A program made the translations under genes and the position numbers. From positions 3,906,001 through 3,970,000 of the forward strand of contig NC_064677.1 of assembly GCF_023278565.1 (NCBI RefSeq): a DNA stretch of 64,000 nt. Reading direction: 5' to 3'. Source of the stretch: Colletotrichum lupini (lineage: Eukaryota; Ascomycota; Sordariomycetes; Glomerellales; Glomerellaceae). Position 1 is the stretch's first letter, and each line of letters begins with the position of its first letter. Of this stretch, positions 1-10,002 are shown in pieces. Below the pieces are notes generated by a model, which worked only from the letters and a program-made list of their open reading frames with translations, did no database searches and was not told where the DNA came from.

Positions 1-121
1 TGAGGGCGACAGGAGGAGTGCTGACGATACAGTGTTCTCGGTTGACCAGGCACAAGAAGGCGGCGAGCTCAAGGTCGCTCAGGCCGTGGACCTTGGTCAG
101 GAGATCTTCTTCATCCGCCAT
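1..121 (-). CDS. AAA/Mg-chelatase-like protein, 5' end only (partial)
   Basis: Only the first 40 codons are in the window, running off the left edge. The reverse strand opens with ATG at 121-119 and reads MADEEDLLTKVHGLSDLELA followed by AFLCLVNREHCIVST. The pattern LSDLELAxxLCLVxREHCIxST matches my memory of the N-terminus of a conserved filamentous-fungal protein annotated as Mg-chelatase-like or AAA-type ATPase. No catalytic motif lies in the visible part, so the function rests on that resemblance alone. It diverges from ypt7, sharing a 729 bp intergenic region. Confidence 0.6.
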   Translation of the reverse strand, partial: MADEEDLLTKVHGLSDLELAAFLCLVNREHCIVSTPPVAL

Positions 122-850
122 GAGGATCGGGTGAGATGTGTCTCCAAGGTCCCATCAGCGCATTTTGGGCTACAGACGCAGTCTCGTGTGTTGTTCGTCC
201 ACAGCATATATGTGGTATGCGACTAGGTGAGGTAGAGACAGGCGGGAGCGGTCTTGGTGCTCACATGAGTTTTGAGCATAAGGTAATAAGGTAGTCAGGG
301 CGTGCTCTTGCTGAGCTCAGTTCGCCTGGACCGTCGTTGAGTTGAGAAGGAGCATTATGTGTGGCTGGAGAGACGCTTTGCATACAGCGGGCAAGGTACA
401 GTGCATTGAGCAGTTCATTCCCACAGCGCCCACAGCGCCTGGGTCGTTATGTCAGCCACAATGACAACAGAAGTAACGCACCTGACGATACTGCGCAGGT
501 AGACACTCGGAGCCCTTCCTGGTTAGTCCCAGCACTGGAGGCAGCTCTTTGATAGGCTGAAACCTGGAAATGTGACGGGAGCTCTCAGTACCGCCTGGTT
601 CCCTGTCAACCTCCACCATGACTTTCCGTCCATCGATCTACTGCGTATCGACCTGCACTTGACACCAACCAACCACCCCTGACCGCAAGACGCCGGTCCG
701 TTTTCGATCACCTTGACGTCCGAACCGATAAGAAACCCAACCCGCGACCGAAACTTTCGTACCTCTACGTAGAACGACCGACTGTTGACGCCGACACTCG
801 TTGACCATCCCAAACTCTACATACTCCTCCAACGAGGCAATCGATTCAAA
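122..850. promoter_or_regulatory. Divergent promoter region between the AAA-like gene and ypt7
   Basis: This 729 bp spacer holds the upstream regions and 5' leaders of the two flanking divergent genes. Short open frames in it have no coding character. I see no TATA box at a convincing distance and no repeats. Confidence 0.5.
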
Positions 851-1836
851 ATGTCATCGAGAAAGAAGGTCCTTCTCAAGGTGGGCTCTCCCCTCCCAGC
901 GCTGCAGCATATCATGGCGCGGCATAATTGACGAGGTTGTTTTCGTGCAGGTCATTATCCTTGGCGATAGCGGTGTCGGAAAGACGAGTCTGATGAACCA
1001 ATATGTGAGTTTCCGTGGATCAAGCAACACCCGGGAGGAGACTGGTGGCGCTGACGTGAATGTTTCACCCAGGTCAACAAGAAGTTCAGTGCAAGCTACA
1101 AGGCCACCATCGGCGCCGACTTCCTGACGCGCGAGGTTCTCGTCGACGACCGACAGGTGACGATGCAGGTGGGATTAGACCGACACAACGACTGATCCAT
1201 GATCCGGACATGTGCTGACGAATGGACGACAGCTTTGGGATACGGCAGGACAGGAGCGCTTCCAGTCTCTGGGCGTCGCTTTCTACCGTGGTGCCGACTG
1301 CTGCGTGCTCGTATACGATGTCAACAACTCCAAGAGTTTCGATGCTCTGGACAGCTGGAGGGACGAGTTCTTGATCCAGGCTTCGCCACGGGACCCGGAC
1401 AACTTCCCCTTCGTTAGTAGCTAATGACACTGGACTGTGCGAATCGAGGCTGATGTGCGACTAGGTCGTTCTTGGAAACAAGATTGATGTTGAGGAGAGC
1501 AAGAGAGTTGTAAGTGCGCCAAAAGGGTTATTCTCGGTACAGCTGGCTAACGTGATTGTAGATTTCAACCAAGCGCGCCATGACCTTTTGCCAGTCCAAG
1601 GGCGGTATTCCCTACTTCGAGACCAGTGCAAAGGAGGCCATCAACGTTGAACAGGCATTCGAAGGTTGGTGCAGCGTTATCTATGAGCCTCCGTAACGAC
1701 GAGTAGGCACTGACAACATTAACTAGTTATCGCGCGGAACGCTCTGGCCCAGGAAGAGTCCGAGGAGTTCAGTGGTGATTACCAGGACGTCATCAACATC
1801 CCCATCGAAAACCCCCGAGACGGATGTTCTTGCTAA
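851..1836 (+). CDS. ypt7: Rab7-type small GTPase Ypt7
   Basis: Rab GTPase of late endosome and vacuole membranes; in the known family it recruits HOPS for homotypic vacuole fusion and autophagosome delivery. Seven exons: 851-880, 951-1004, 1073-1168, 1233-1412, 1465-1509, 1562-1664, 1727-1836, giving 205 residues, the usual length for fungal Ypt7. All G motifs are visible: P-loop GDSGVGKT (residues 15-22), switch I with YKATIGADF, switch [15 protein letters not shown] and ETSAK. The protein ends in CSC, the double-cysteine geranylgeranylation site. All introns are short with GT/AG ends. The first ATG is followed by SSRKKVLLK, the normal Rab7 start. No defect is seen. Confidence 0.97.
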
Positions 1837-3149
1837 GTTGCTATTGGGTAAACAGTTGGTTGATGTTGGCGAGTCGAGGACTAGGGCGGCACACAGTATT
1901 AGGACCCTGTCCGACTCGCATTATATTTAGTCCAAGGGCCTTTCCACATATCCATTTTTGGCCTTGGCTTGATGTTGCATATCCTGCACTGGTGTGAAAG
2001 GTGTTTAGAGGTTATTATTGGAATTTGATCAAGGGTTTATTCGTCTGGTTCCAACAACTATTCGCCTTCTGTGTCATGAATAACTTATCACGACTGCAAC
2101 TATGCTTGAGTAATGGTCCCTGGGCAAGAGGATCCGCAACCGGCAAAAGGGTGCCTTTTACAACATTCCATCTCAACCAACAAGCGCAGGGCCCGGATGG
2201 ACAACCGTCTATCCCATCATGTATTCATCACCAGTCCGAGCTGGCGGATCATTCTTGCCGTCCGTCATCAGACTCCGCTTAGAAGAATGGATCCGAGGCT
2301 ACACTAAAGCCCCAAGGCTGGAAACCGGCACTAATTCCGGCCTGGCAGCCAGTGCTCTCTGTAAGCTTCATGCGAGGCGTCATGCTTGGCTTTGTCCAGC
2401 GGCGGCAGCCTAGAGGAAGAGGAGGTTGCATCTTTTGCTTTAGGTACCTTGGGATTTAGTAAGTACCTTCCCTTACATACAGCAGAGAGACTCATCTCAC
2501 TTGCTCCCTTACCTTAGCCACCTGCTATGGGTACTGAGGGCGGCTGAGACTTGAAGAAGTGGCACGCGATCGACCCACCACTATTGGTTGCCGATACTTG
2601 GGACGAATACAGGGGGTGTTTTCGCCCGTGCCATTGAAACTCAACCTTGAAGAAACACCCTTAATTAACACATTGACACGAATCCCTTGAAAGTAAACGC
2701 TCCAGCGACGAAAAAAATAACGGACGACGCGTCTGCATCAGAGAAAGCTCGCCAGGCTTCCTCGAGTGTTCGCTTTGTTTAGGGTCTTTTTGCCGGTCTC
2801 CAGTGAATCGCTCCATAATCGTCATCGCCTTCAACCCGACGGCCCGAGAAGCAGTTGGCATACGGCATATCCGTGCCGTGCTACACATGCGCCGAGTCGA
2901 GCGACGGGACATTCGGCCACCGTCCGCCCCCCTCTGAACGCAATTGCTCTGTGACGACTCTCCGAGAGTTCGCCCTGCTCTTCGCCGACCCTGCGGTCAA
3001 ATGCCTACAGCTTCGACAGCGACCCTGGATTACCTTAAGGCGGACGGCCCTCCCTGAATCCTCGAACTCCTCCTGATTACCTACTACCTACCTCTCTCCC
3101 CCGACGATACGGCGTGCGACGACAGATTGCGAAATCGCCCGAAACGAAA
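1837..3149. other. Intergenic, ypt7 3' region and transporter promoter
   Basis: About 1.3 kb between two genes on the same strand. It holds the ypt7 3' UTR and then the upstream region of the transporter, which ends in a pyrimidine-rich stretch with CTACTACCTACC near 3079-3095, a common type of promoter repeat in this window. No coding frame in it is credible. Confidence 0.5.
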
Positions 3150-4620
3150 ATGGCACCGAGCGAGCCTATGCTGCCCGCCGCGTTGGCACCACCAGATCAT
3201 GACCGTCCTCCGAGGAGGTCATTCTCGAGCACCGACAGGCTGAGCGCCTCGGTTGCGTCTACAAATCGGTCGAGATCGACGGTGCGGTCATCCGGATGGC
3301 AGGCAAAGATGGGACTGGGCGGCGTTGCGAGGCGGACGCTAGGCATTTCGCTGTTGCTCGTGACAGTGTTGTTGTGGACGATATCCAACTTTTTGGCATC
3401 TGTGAGTTTTTGGCAGTGTTGCTCTCGTTGGCGTGAACTGGCGCAAGCTGACAGTGAGGGGGACACAGTATATTTTTTCAGATCATTCTTACGACAAGCC
3501 ATTTTTTGTGGTGTATATGAATACGTCGGTGTTTGCGGTGTCTCTGATACCCATGTTGGTGCGTTTTCTGATGCTTCACGGTGTCGAGGGTCTACGACGT
3601 GAGGCCATGGTGGTCTGGAACGAGCAAAGGTACGGCAAGGACCTTAAGACGGCCGAGGATGAGGAAGACACTGTAGCGGGGGAGCGCCTGCTGGTCGACG
3701 ATGAGCCGAGCCTGGAGATGGAAGGGTTTGAGACAACGACGAGGGTGGAGCGGCTCACGTTCCGGGAGACGGCCGTCATCAGCCTTGAGTTCTGCATGCT
3801 GTGGTTCTTCGCAAACTACTTCGCGTCGGCGTGCCTCGAGTACACGAGCGTCGGGAGTGTGACGATCCTCAACTCGACGAGCAGCGTGTGGACGCTCGTC
3901 TTCTGCGCCGTGATGGGGGTCGAGGGGTTCACGGCGCGCAAGCTGATTGGCGTGCTGGCGTCGCTGACAGGTATCGTGCTGATATCGACGGTGGACCTGT
4001 CCGGGTCAAGCGACGAGAACCGCGGGTCGTTCCCGCACAAGACGACGGGGCAGATTGCCATTGGGGACCTGATGGCGTTTGTGAGCGCCATCATCTACGG
4101 ACTCTACGTGACTGTGATGAAGAGGCGGGTAGGCAACGAAGATCGGGTGAATATGCCGCTCTTCTTTGGACTCGTTGGACTCTTTAATTTGGTGTTCCTC
4201 TGGCCCGTCTTCTTCATCTTGCACTTCACGGGGATGGAGCCGGTAAGTCACACCACGCGCCTTTTCCTCATGGACTTTGAGAGTGTCTAATCAAGGTTGC
4301 CACAGTTCTCGTTTCCTCCTACGGCCAAAATCTGGGCCATTGTCATTGGCAACTCGCTATCGTCCTTCATCAGCGACATGTCATGGGCGTACGCCATGCT
4401 GCTCACGACGCCGCTAGTCGTGACGGTCGGTCTGTCTCTCACTATCCCGCTGTCGCTCATTGGCGAGATGATACAGTACTCGCAGTACTCCAGCTGGGTG
4501 TACTGGGTCGGCGCGGCTGTGGTGCTCATCTCGTTTCTGTTTATCAATAACGAGAGCCACGAAGACGAGTCAAGCGACAAGAGCCCCGAGGCAGGATCCC
4601 GGGGCGTCTCGCAATTATGA
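3150..4620 (+). CDS. SLC35F5-like vacuolar membrane transporter (DMT superfamily)
   Basis: Multi-span membrane protein of the drug/metabolite transporter superfamily, closest in character to SLC35F5 and the yeast vacuolar proteins YML018C and THI74. The substrate is unknown. Three exons: 3150-3401, 3469-4242, 4306-4620, giving 446 residues. The start is the ATG with context AAAATGGC; the in-frame sequence upstream has no ATG. A polar N-terminal tail of about 65 residues leads into helix 1 (LLLVTVLLWTISNFLAS). Then come KPFFVVYMNTSVFA, an acidic loop of about 50 residues, and the family-typical WFFANYFASACLEYTSVGSV block. The C-terminus has four more hydrophobic stretches and a short acidic tail. 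Membrane location is inferred from the family. Confidence 0.9.
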
Positions 4621-7600
4621 AAAAGGATGTTCCTATAGACACAAAGTTGTAATTCGAGAGCAGACAGAGGCGCGGGGATCTAGACGTGTTGCATGGGCTA
4701 GGGCGTTAAGACATGGCGTACGGTGCTTCCCTTGTTGGATTCCGCCTGGAGCGCCGTTGAGACTGAGCTGTTTGCTCAGTCTCTTCATTAATACAATCAA
4801 CTTGCATCACATCGTGCCAATCAACGCGTGTGAGACCCATCCCTCGAAATCTTGTGTCAATCATTGAAGGTCATGGTGATAGTATATGAGTAAGGCACGG
4901 CGTCAATTTCACGTGGCACGCATGGGAGGGAATGACCTCTTAACGAAGCCCATTTCCATATACCAAGGCGGATGATTCGGAAGAGCTGTCAGGCAAAAAG
5001 AGGCGGTCCCGAGTGGAAACGTAATGCAGCTGCGGTGGAGATATTGCATCGCAATGGGTGAACCCGCGGAGTTTTTCTCTATTGACTGGCCGGTCGGTCG
5101 GTGAGAGGATGAGCGCGCCGAGGTCAAGGTGCAGCTGTAGTGTGACTTTGGAAAGACTGGGAAGGTCGGTCGAGCACGACAAGACGGGATTTTGCAGAAT
5201 CCGATGGCGGATTTGAGTAAAATGCGATGCATGGGCCCTTTTTCCCTGCTATCTTCCTTGATTTTGTGAGGGGAGGGGGGGGGGGGATCTGCAGACGCAT
5301 GGAGACAGCCGCGCAATCGGATTCGCCGCTTGGTACTTGAAGTCTCCAGAATGTTTTTGAACATATGTGGCACAGTGATCCTATACTTTCCCCCCCTGCT
5401 CTTTTGTTGATAGAGTTGCGGGAAACTGGGAAAGTCTACTGTGACTTTGATTTGGCGTCTTTGGCATGTGCGGTATCACGGAAGGCCTGGGATTCTTTCT
5501 TGGGTTGCATTGAGGTTACAGGTGGGCAGAAAATATCGGAAAGCAGTCTGTAAGGGATAGAGTCTAAGAAAATCTCTTGGGACTCAATCTGACTGGATTG
5601 CAACCAAACATGATGCGGAAAGAAGTACGAATTAGTTGGCGACAATTGAAGGAGGTAAGTAAGGTGTACTCTGTTGACAAGGTGATAAGGAACCTAGCTT
5701 GGAAGGTATTAGAGGCACAGGTACACTAGAGAAAGGAGGGATCACCTGTTGGCGCCGCGGGCAGCAAGCCTGAAGGGCGCTTGACATCGTGGGGTCCTGC
5801 CAGAGTTGATGGCCCGCAGGAAAGCCGATCGCTGGGGCGCGCTTCCTCCTGCAGATGGCCCAGTCGCTATTCGGTATGCATTGGTCTAATTTATTGTACA
5901 TGGCCGTGATGGAGGAGCCTACACGAGCTAAAGGGTCCAAGGGTTGCATAACTCGTGTTTCGTTAGTCTTGCCAGCTCCCTGTCCTGCTATTCCCGCCTT
6001 CCAGGTTTTCGGAGATCGGGACATAAGACATTTGGACTCATCAAGATGAGAAACGCATCAGGCATGAATATGAAGAAACCATTGGTATCTGTAAAGCGTC
6101 CAGAAACGAGGAAAATGGCAAGCCACAGTGGACTGCTTGGCTGCGCAAAAATGTCGGGCATGCGGCGTGGCAGGCAGCGTACTGTAGCAATGGGAAAATG
6201 TTCGATTGGAATCCAGCCCGATGGATAAAAGTGGTCCCTTGCGGGGCGAGACCGCGAATGATCAAAAGCCATAGGACCCAAAGACCCCTGACCCCTGACC
6301 AAATGGAGGTCCTCCACAACCCTCGCCCCCCGCCGGGTCCCCCTCTTCGCCCTCGTTTGTTTGCTTGCTCGCTCCACGGTAAGGTAGGGTACCCGAACCG
6401 CATTTCCATTTCCTTCTCGTGAGGGTTTCCCATGCGACGAAAAAGGCGAAATTTGCCATGCCGTGGCGGGGGGTTTATACCGAGGTTCTACGGATGTTCC
6501 TCTGGTGTGTATGCTGATATGATTCAAGGCTATGTAAGCTGCTCAGGCACAACTACGGATACCACTTGTCCACGAGACCTCGACGCGATGCGACAAAGCA
6601 TAAAGAGATGACATCAATTTTGGGAATAGTTCCCGTCAGGCAACAGATAACCCCGATCTCCATCTCAGACATCTTCTCTTTCTTTCACCTGCACCTGCAC
6701 CTGCACCCATCACCCCAAGACCAGACCTGAGCTAACACCCGATACGATCTTGGACGTGGCCCAGTCGATTTTCAAGATTCCATGCTGGAGGTGCGCACTA
6801 ATAGCTTTCCGAGCTTCTCTCATCCACATCGTCTCGCCGAGACTAGCTTCTTCCAACCCCGTTTGCCGGGCCCTGCTCTCCTGTCCCTGGCTCCTTTGGA
6901 TCTTAAACTTTTCTGTCTCTTCAATACCTTGCTTGTTTTTCCCAGCTTGCATGCCAATCAAAGTGGAATCTCTCCGGACAACACTAGTCCCAAGTTCCCA
7001 ACCCTTGGGGACCTACCCGAACCCTCGACCGCGAAAAGAAACAGAAAAATCCAAGCTCCCGGGAAAGTCTCACTCCTCCTTGTGAAGAGCAGGCACATCG
7101 CATGCTGGCCCGGGTAACCGACCACTTTTATCAGAGTATCAGAGAGGGATACCTACCGCTAAGGTATCCGTAGCTCCAGCAGGAAAGAAAGCTCTGACGT
7201 CGCCGCCTTCTTCTCCATATGGCCGGTACCCTTCCGTCTTTGCCACCCGCTACTTCTCTTAGCCGTTGCTACCTACCCAGAGCGCAACTGCCACTGGTTC
7301 AGCCTCTCCCAGGGAAAGGAAAGAGACACACACTCCCTACTCGATCACTGCCCTCGACAACCTACTGAAGATCGACGCTACCGCTTCCGTTTGTGGTTTT
7401 CGTCCGTTCTGTCCCCTTCCAAGGTCCTTCTACTTTATCTTGCGTTACGCCTTGATCTCGCCGAGGAAGCCTCGAGGAGGAGCAGCAGACAAGCAAGTCT
7501 TCTAGGACTACTGGCTACCTACTCTTCTGTCTCTGCTCCTGTCCACCATACTATCGGTACACTTTGACTCTCGACTATCAACCGCATCACCTCGGAACCT

Positions 7601-7790
7601 GTGTCACCCCAAGCATTCATTATCCTACTATTCACCGATCTGGACGAGGGGTGCTTGGTTCCCGCACGAATACACCCCCTACGCCACGCCCCTATTTCGT
7701 TTTCCTGCGTGTTTCCTAGAAGCCACCAGCCGCACCTCTCCGTCACGGGAGGCTTGACAAACAAACGGCGCCGCCCCGGTGCCCGTGACG
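4621..7790. other. Long intergenic region, no gene seen
   Basis: This 3.2 kb lies between two plus-strand genes. It holds a poly-G run near 5270-5287, short tandem hexamers (CACCTG) near 6687-6705 and a CCCTGAC repeat near 6286-6300. The last kilobase is strongly pyrimidine-rich on the plus strand and is probably the promoter and 5' leader of the gene at 7791. Frames of 100-180 codons on the minus strand (5632-6527) show no domain, compositional bias or splice logic. Confidence 0.45.
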
Positions 7791-9254
7791 ATGACCTCAC
7801 CAGCCGCAAAGCCGGCCGAAGATACACAACGTCCCTTGGCCGAGTCTATCGCCGCCGCGACCCGATCTGTCCATGCAAAGCTTAACAAGATTATCATTGC
7901 TCGCCTGCCCTTGGCCATCCCACCCCGCGCGGCAGATCCCTCACTCTACGCTTCTGGCCTCCTTCACATCACACCCATTTACGACACCTTTGAGTCACTA
8001 TGGAAGACCATCGCGGAACCACCACAACTTCTCACACCTGTCGAGGCCGGTGACGACTGTGAAATAGGCCAAGCTGAGCTTACATCGGTGTCGAACGCTA
8101 ACTCAAACCTACGACACCAACCTGCTCTATACGAGCGAACTCGCTCGATACTAACGTCGCTGTACCTACCTGGACTCATGCGTTCTGATCGTCTGCGAGC
8201 CGACATTGGTTCCATCACCGGATGGTCACCCGATGTTGTAAACGAGCAATTGTCAGCGATCTCTCAGTCAGGGCGCCTCGCTGAGTTCACAATGCACGTT
8301 AGGCGCACCATCGAGAAGAAGCCTCATGTCCTCATGGCGTACTCGTACATCTTGTTCATGGCCCTCTTTGCCGGTGGACGTTTCATTAGAGCCACCCTCG
8401 AGTCTGCGGGTTCAGAATTTTGGGAGCAGACGTCGTCGCCCATTCCACCCTCAGAGACACCCTGTCAAGAACGTACACCATCATCAGACACGGCTATTCA
8501 TACTACAACACCAGTCGACATGGCACGGGGTGATGACCGTGGGAAGATCGAAGTCGGCGCAAAGCACATGCGTCATTCTCTACCCCTGAGCTTCTTCCAC
8601 TTTGCGACGCCACTGGACGGCGAGGACCTCAAAAAGGAGTTTAAGAAACGGCTAGCGGAATCCGAGCATCTCCTGACACCCCGCGAGAGGCATGACATCA
8701 TCCAAGAGGCCGTCTGTATCTTTGACAATATGCTGCTTCTCGTTGGCCAGCTGGACAATGTATGCGACACAGATTTGGAAAATGGTCCTTCCGTCTTGGA
8801 ATCATGGGCATCATTGGCACCAGGCGGCCGTCTACGCGACAGTGTGGCCATTGCCAGAGACAGGAAGAGGGAAAAGACGGCCTCGAAGAAATCCGAGGAC
8901 AGCGAGAAGTCTGATTCGTGGCTCTCCAGGCACACGAGGCAGAAGGCTTGTGAGACTCCAGAGTCTCATGCTTTGAGCGACCTGGAGAAACAGCCCCCGG
9001 CATGCTGTCCGGCCTCCAAGTCTATGAGATTCGAGCCGAAGCTTGCGGTGCCAAACAGAAAGGAAAAGGGGCAGACGTTCTCGACAGACGGCGCAGCTAA
9101 CGCAGCGTCATCTGCAGGAGGCGCGATGTCTAGGCAGGGGCAGCTATCACGCTCTGCCACGTCCTTGATATCTAACATCATCATCGTGGCAGGCTTAGCT
9201 GCGATTGTCAGTATTTTCTTTCTAGCAAAGAGGACGGGAACAGAGGGCGTGTAG
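7791..9254 (+). CDS. Heme-oxygenase-like protein with C-terminal membrane anchor
   Basis: Single-exon gene of 487 residues. Residues about 15-215 look like the all-helical heme-oxygenase fold seen in fungal HO-like proteins: LAESIAAATRSVHAKLNK carries a histidine (H28) at the position of the proximal heme ligand, and YSYILFMALFAGGRFIRATL resembles the distal helix with its Gly-Gly. A second helical segment follows (about 265-345). The rest is polar and probably disordered (about 350-455). Near the C-terminus SLISNIIIVAGLAAIVSIFFLAKR is a single hydrophobic segment followed by a short basic tail, a tail-anchor layout like that of animal heme oxygenases. Enzyme activity is not shown by the sequence; a non-catalytic HO-fold role is possible. 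The start is the ATG at 7791; frame upstream of it has only non-ATG codons. Confidence 0.85.
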   Translation: MTSPAAKPAEDTQRPLAESIAAATRSVHAKLNKIIIARLPLAIPPRAADPSLYASGLLHITPIYDTFESLWKTIAEPPQLLTPVEAGDDCEIGQAELTSVSNANSNLRHQPALYERTRSILTSLYLPGLMRSDRLRADIGSITGWSPDVVNEQLSAISQSGRLAEFTMHVRRTIEKKPHVLMAYSYILFMALFAGGRFIRATLESAGSEFWEQTSSPIPPSETPCQERTPSSDTAIHTTTPVDMARGDDRGKIEVGAKHMRHSLPLSFFHFATPLDGEDLKKEFKKRLAESEHLLTPRERHDIIQEAVCIFDNMLLLVGQLDNVCDTDLENGPSVLESWASLAPGGRLRDSVAIARDRKREKTASKKSEDSEKSDSWLSRHTRQKACETPESHALSDLEKQPPACCPASKSMRFEPKLAVPNRKEKGQTFSTDGAANAASSAGGAMSRQGQLSRSATSLISNIIIVAGLAAIVSIFFLAKRTGTEGV

Positions 9255-10002
9255 CAGAAGGGGAGCGAAAGAAGGCATTGTGGCAGCATAGCATGACGAC
9301 CTCGGCGTTTCGGAGCGTTTTCAACTCAGGATACCTACTGCATGGGACAGATACACGATACCCCCTATTGCATTTTCAAGGTGTTTTGACCTTTTGTTTT
9401 TTCCTACGGCATGGCATAGCAGTAGATGGTCTGTGACGGACTTTTAAGACTTTCAGAGGTTAGATAGAAGGGCTGCTAGACAGCATATTCCGAAACAAGT
9501 CTCCCTCATAGTGGCATACGTGTTTCCCAGTGAACTGAGTGTTGCTTTCTGACATGTCTCATTATGTGTAAGGGACTTTTTATCCCGTGAGTGCTATGGT
9601 ATCTAGAACCCCCCAATCCAGTCCGGTCCAGTATAATGCAAAGCGATGCGATGCCATTCTATGCTACTTCCTCATGCCAAGCCAATCCGAACTCAACCCC
9701 CCCCATCCCCCGTCTTTTTGCTCTTGTACTCTCTCATGTTGTAACCCGTCCAAATCAATGCTTTCAGAAAAAAGAGAAAAGAAAAAAACTCCAAACGCGC
9801 CCCGATCCAGTTGACTCCTCTCCGCGCATATACAAACCGCACAAAAACGGCCAGACGATGAAGTCGGCCTATCAAACTCTCGTCATGAAAAAAAAATAAA
9901 CAACTCATGACCTCTTGGTCGTCTAGAATAGCCCAATCCAGACGCATGCTTTTTTTCTCGCGTTTTTTTTTCTTTTGCTCTGTCTTTTGTTGGGTTTTTG
10001 GA
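9255..10002. other. Convergent 3' region
   Basis: This 748 bp separates the 3' ends of the HO-like gene (+) and cdt2 (-). It contains A- and T-rich stretches (9770-9990) compatible with polyadenylation signals for both genes. No coding frame is supported. Confidence 0.4.

Noticed and set aside
5988..6527. Minus-strand frame of 179 codons
   Set aside because: No domain, no codon-like bias, no ATG context and no supporting exon nearby.
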